A stretch of DNA of 64,000 nucleotides, from NCBI GenBank assembly GCA_030535455.1, contig JAUNJY010000003.1:62001-126000 (forward strand), read 5' to 3'. This DNA comes from a bacterium (GTDB taxonomy: Bacteria; Bacillota; Clostridia; Lachnospirales; Lachnospiraceae). The position numbers and the translations under genes were made by a program. Position 1 is the first letter of the stretch; every line of letters starts with the position of its first letter. Positions 63,263 to 64,000 of this stretch are shown here, piece by piece. The notes beneath the pieces were generated by a model that ran no database searches, was not told where the DNA came from, and worked only from the letters and a program-made list of their open reading frames with translations.

Positions 63263-64000
63263 CTAGGCTAGATAAAATTCCTTATTTATTATACAAAGTA
63301 TTCCATAAAGTAATGCTGTAACATTTAAATGATAGTAATTCTTGTATGTAGAATTACTATGTGCTAAATCATTTCTCAAATTTAACTTCTTTGTAGAAAA
63401 TAGAATCTGCATTGTTTTTCTAAATGTCTGATTTGTATATCTTTCAAACTCTATTGTTCCTACCAGTTGATTTAATGTTTTAAAGCCTTTAAGTATATCT
63501 TTCTCTGATCCTGTTAGGGTTATACCATAACGTTCGAGTAATTCAATGAATCCCTCTCCACAAGCATAAATACTGTTATATAATTTTGAATTTTTTCCAG
63601 TTAAAAAGTGGTATAAATCGATATCTTCCACACTCATAGTAATTTCATTTGCATCCATTTTTGCTTTTAATTCCTGTATTTTCTCATTGAAAACCAACAG
63701 CTTTATTCTTCCCTTTAGTTCATTTTCGATTAGAGTTGCAAATATTAACGTTGCACCATAAGCAGTATTACGTCCTGATGCCTTAGCATCTATTAACTCA
63801 TTATATGCTGACCTAAGTAAACTCGACGTGGAAATAGCACCGCAAACGCCATCCTCTACTTGTTTTAGCCTAATATCTGGCTGATCAAATATATTAAAAT
63901 ATATCTGTCCCAAAACATTCGTATAATTTGTAAAATAAACAATTTGCTCATTGGATAAATTATAATTGTAATGATCAACATCTTCTATATCAGAAAAAAC
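63263..64000 (-). CDS. HEPN-like protein, 5' end outside window
   Basis: The open frame continues to the right edge: upstream of the TTG at 63913, a possible but not convincing start, 29 more codons are open, so the gene is 5' truncated. About 245 residues are visible. Near the C-terminus LRNDLAHSNSTYKNYY contains R-x4-H (RNDLAH), the active motif of HEPN-type RNases and of related abortive-infection proteins. The protein is otherwise all-helical and unrecognised. Own terminator downstream. Cargo or core function cannot be told. Confidence 0.55.
   Translation of the reverse strand, partial: VFSDIEDVDHYNYNLSNEQIVYFTNYTNVLGQIYFNIFDQPDIRLKQVEDGVCGAISTSSLLRSAYNELIDAKASGRNTAYGATLIFATLIENELKGRIKLLVFNEKIQELKAKMDANEITMSVEDIDLYHFLTGKNSKLYNSIYACGEGFIELLERYGITLTGSEKDILKGFKTLNQLVGTIEFERYTNQTFRKTMQILFSTKKLNLRNDLAHSNSTYKNYYHLNVTALLYGILCIINKEFYLA

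Noticed and set aside
1-64000. CRISPR array, tRNA, rRNA or IS element
   Set aside because: No regularly spaced repeats, no cloverleaf-like or rRNA sequence and no transposase reading frame were recognised on either strand.

Overview
The window looks like a chromosomal segment of a low-GC anaerobic Clostridia member, most probably a Lachnospiraceae species. The signs are a pyruvate formate-lyase gene, AGGAGG-type ribosome binding sites with some TTG/GTG starts, cysteine glutathione peroxidases in a peroxide operon, many small clostridial domain families (DUF445, DUF3795, DUF2812, SLATT, YoaK) and almost uniform transcription on the minus strand. The identification rests on reading the proteins by eye; no database search was run.

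Layout. 1-1.9 kb: pflB, cut by the left edge. 2.2-5.0 kb: a phospholipase D-like protein and a DUF2812 membrane protein. 5.1-8.8 kb: a CdaR-type regulator divergent from a glycerate kinase/GntP permease operon. 8.9-10.0 kb: azlCD branched-chain amino acid exporter. 10.1-21.8 kb: single genes (metallo-beta-lactamase fold hydrolase, MocR regulator, SLATT protein, MFS transporter, membrane diguanylate cyclase, YoaK, fasciclin, radical SAM, DUF445, TipAS-type MerR, a stand-alone rsmH). 21.9-25.5 kb: a MacB/FtsX-type ABC exporter. 25.7-30.7 kb: TauE/SafE, two small proteins, an HD phosphohydrolase and DegV.

30.8-43.0 kb reads as a metal-handling region: a five-gene Opp/Nik-type importer, a His-rich CsoR/InrS-like metal sensor with a G-tract operator candidate directly in front of the importer promoter, and an operon of TetR regulator, hypB, a 929-residue Fe-S/FAD oxidoreductase, hypA and a DUF5692 membrane protein. 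HypA and HypB are nickel chaperones, yet no hydrogenase subunits are present. 43.2-49.5 kb: a radical SAM/TetR pair, an aspartoacylase-like peptidase and a HelD-type helicase whose C-terminus is fused to what looks like the N-terminal domain of a GH31 glycosidase. 49.6-52.9 kb: a peroxide-stress operon (flavodoxin, two glutathione peroxidases, thioredoxin reductase, thioredoxin, OhrR/MarR) with three OhrR-box-like sites. The thioredoxin reductase lacks recognisable NADPH-binding motifs, which makes the neighbouring flavodoxin a plausible electron donor.

55.5-64.0 kb is a different, more AT-rich region that begins at a displaced 3' fragment of guaA, a known integration hotspot. It carries ribbon-helix-helix regulators, a putative replication protein, a P27-like small terminase, a coiled-coil protein, an HK97 prohead-protease-like protein, a GIY-YIG nuclease and defence-like cargo (DUF3800-like, HEPN-like, an orphan 134-residue gene), but no large terminase, portal or major capsid gene in the window. 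I read it as the left part of a candidate phage satellite (PICI-like element); its integrase and the restored guaA would lie to the right. This element, the HelD-GH31 fusion and the hydrogenase-less hypAB operon are the strongest leads. Two families of terminator-associated repeats are also described.
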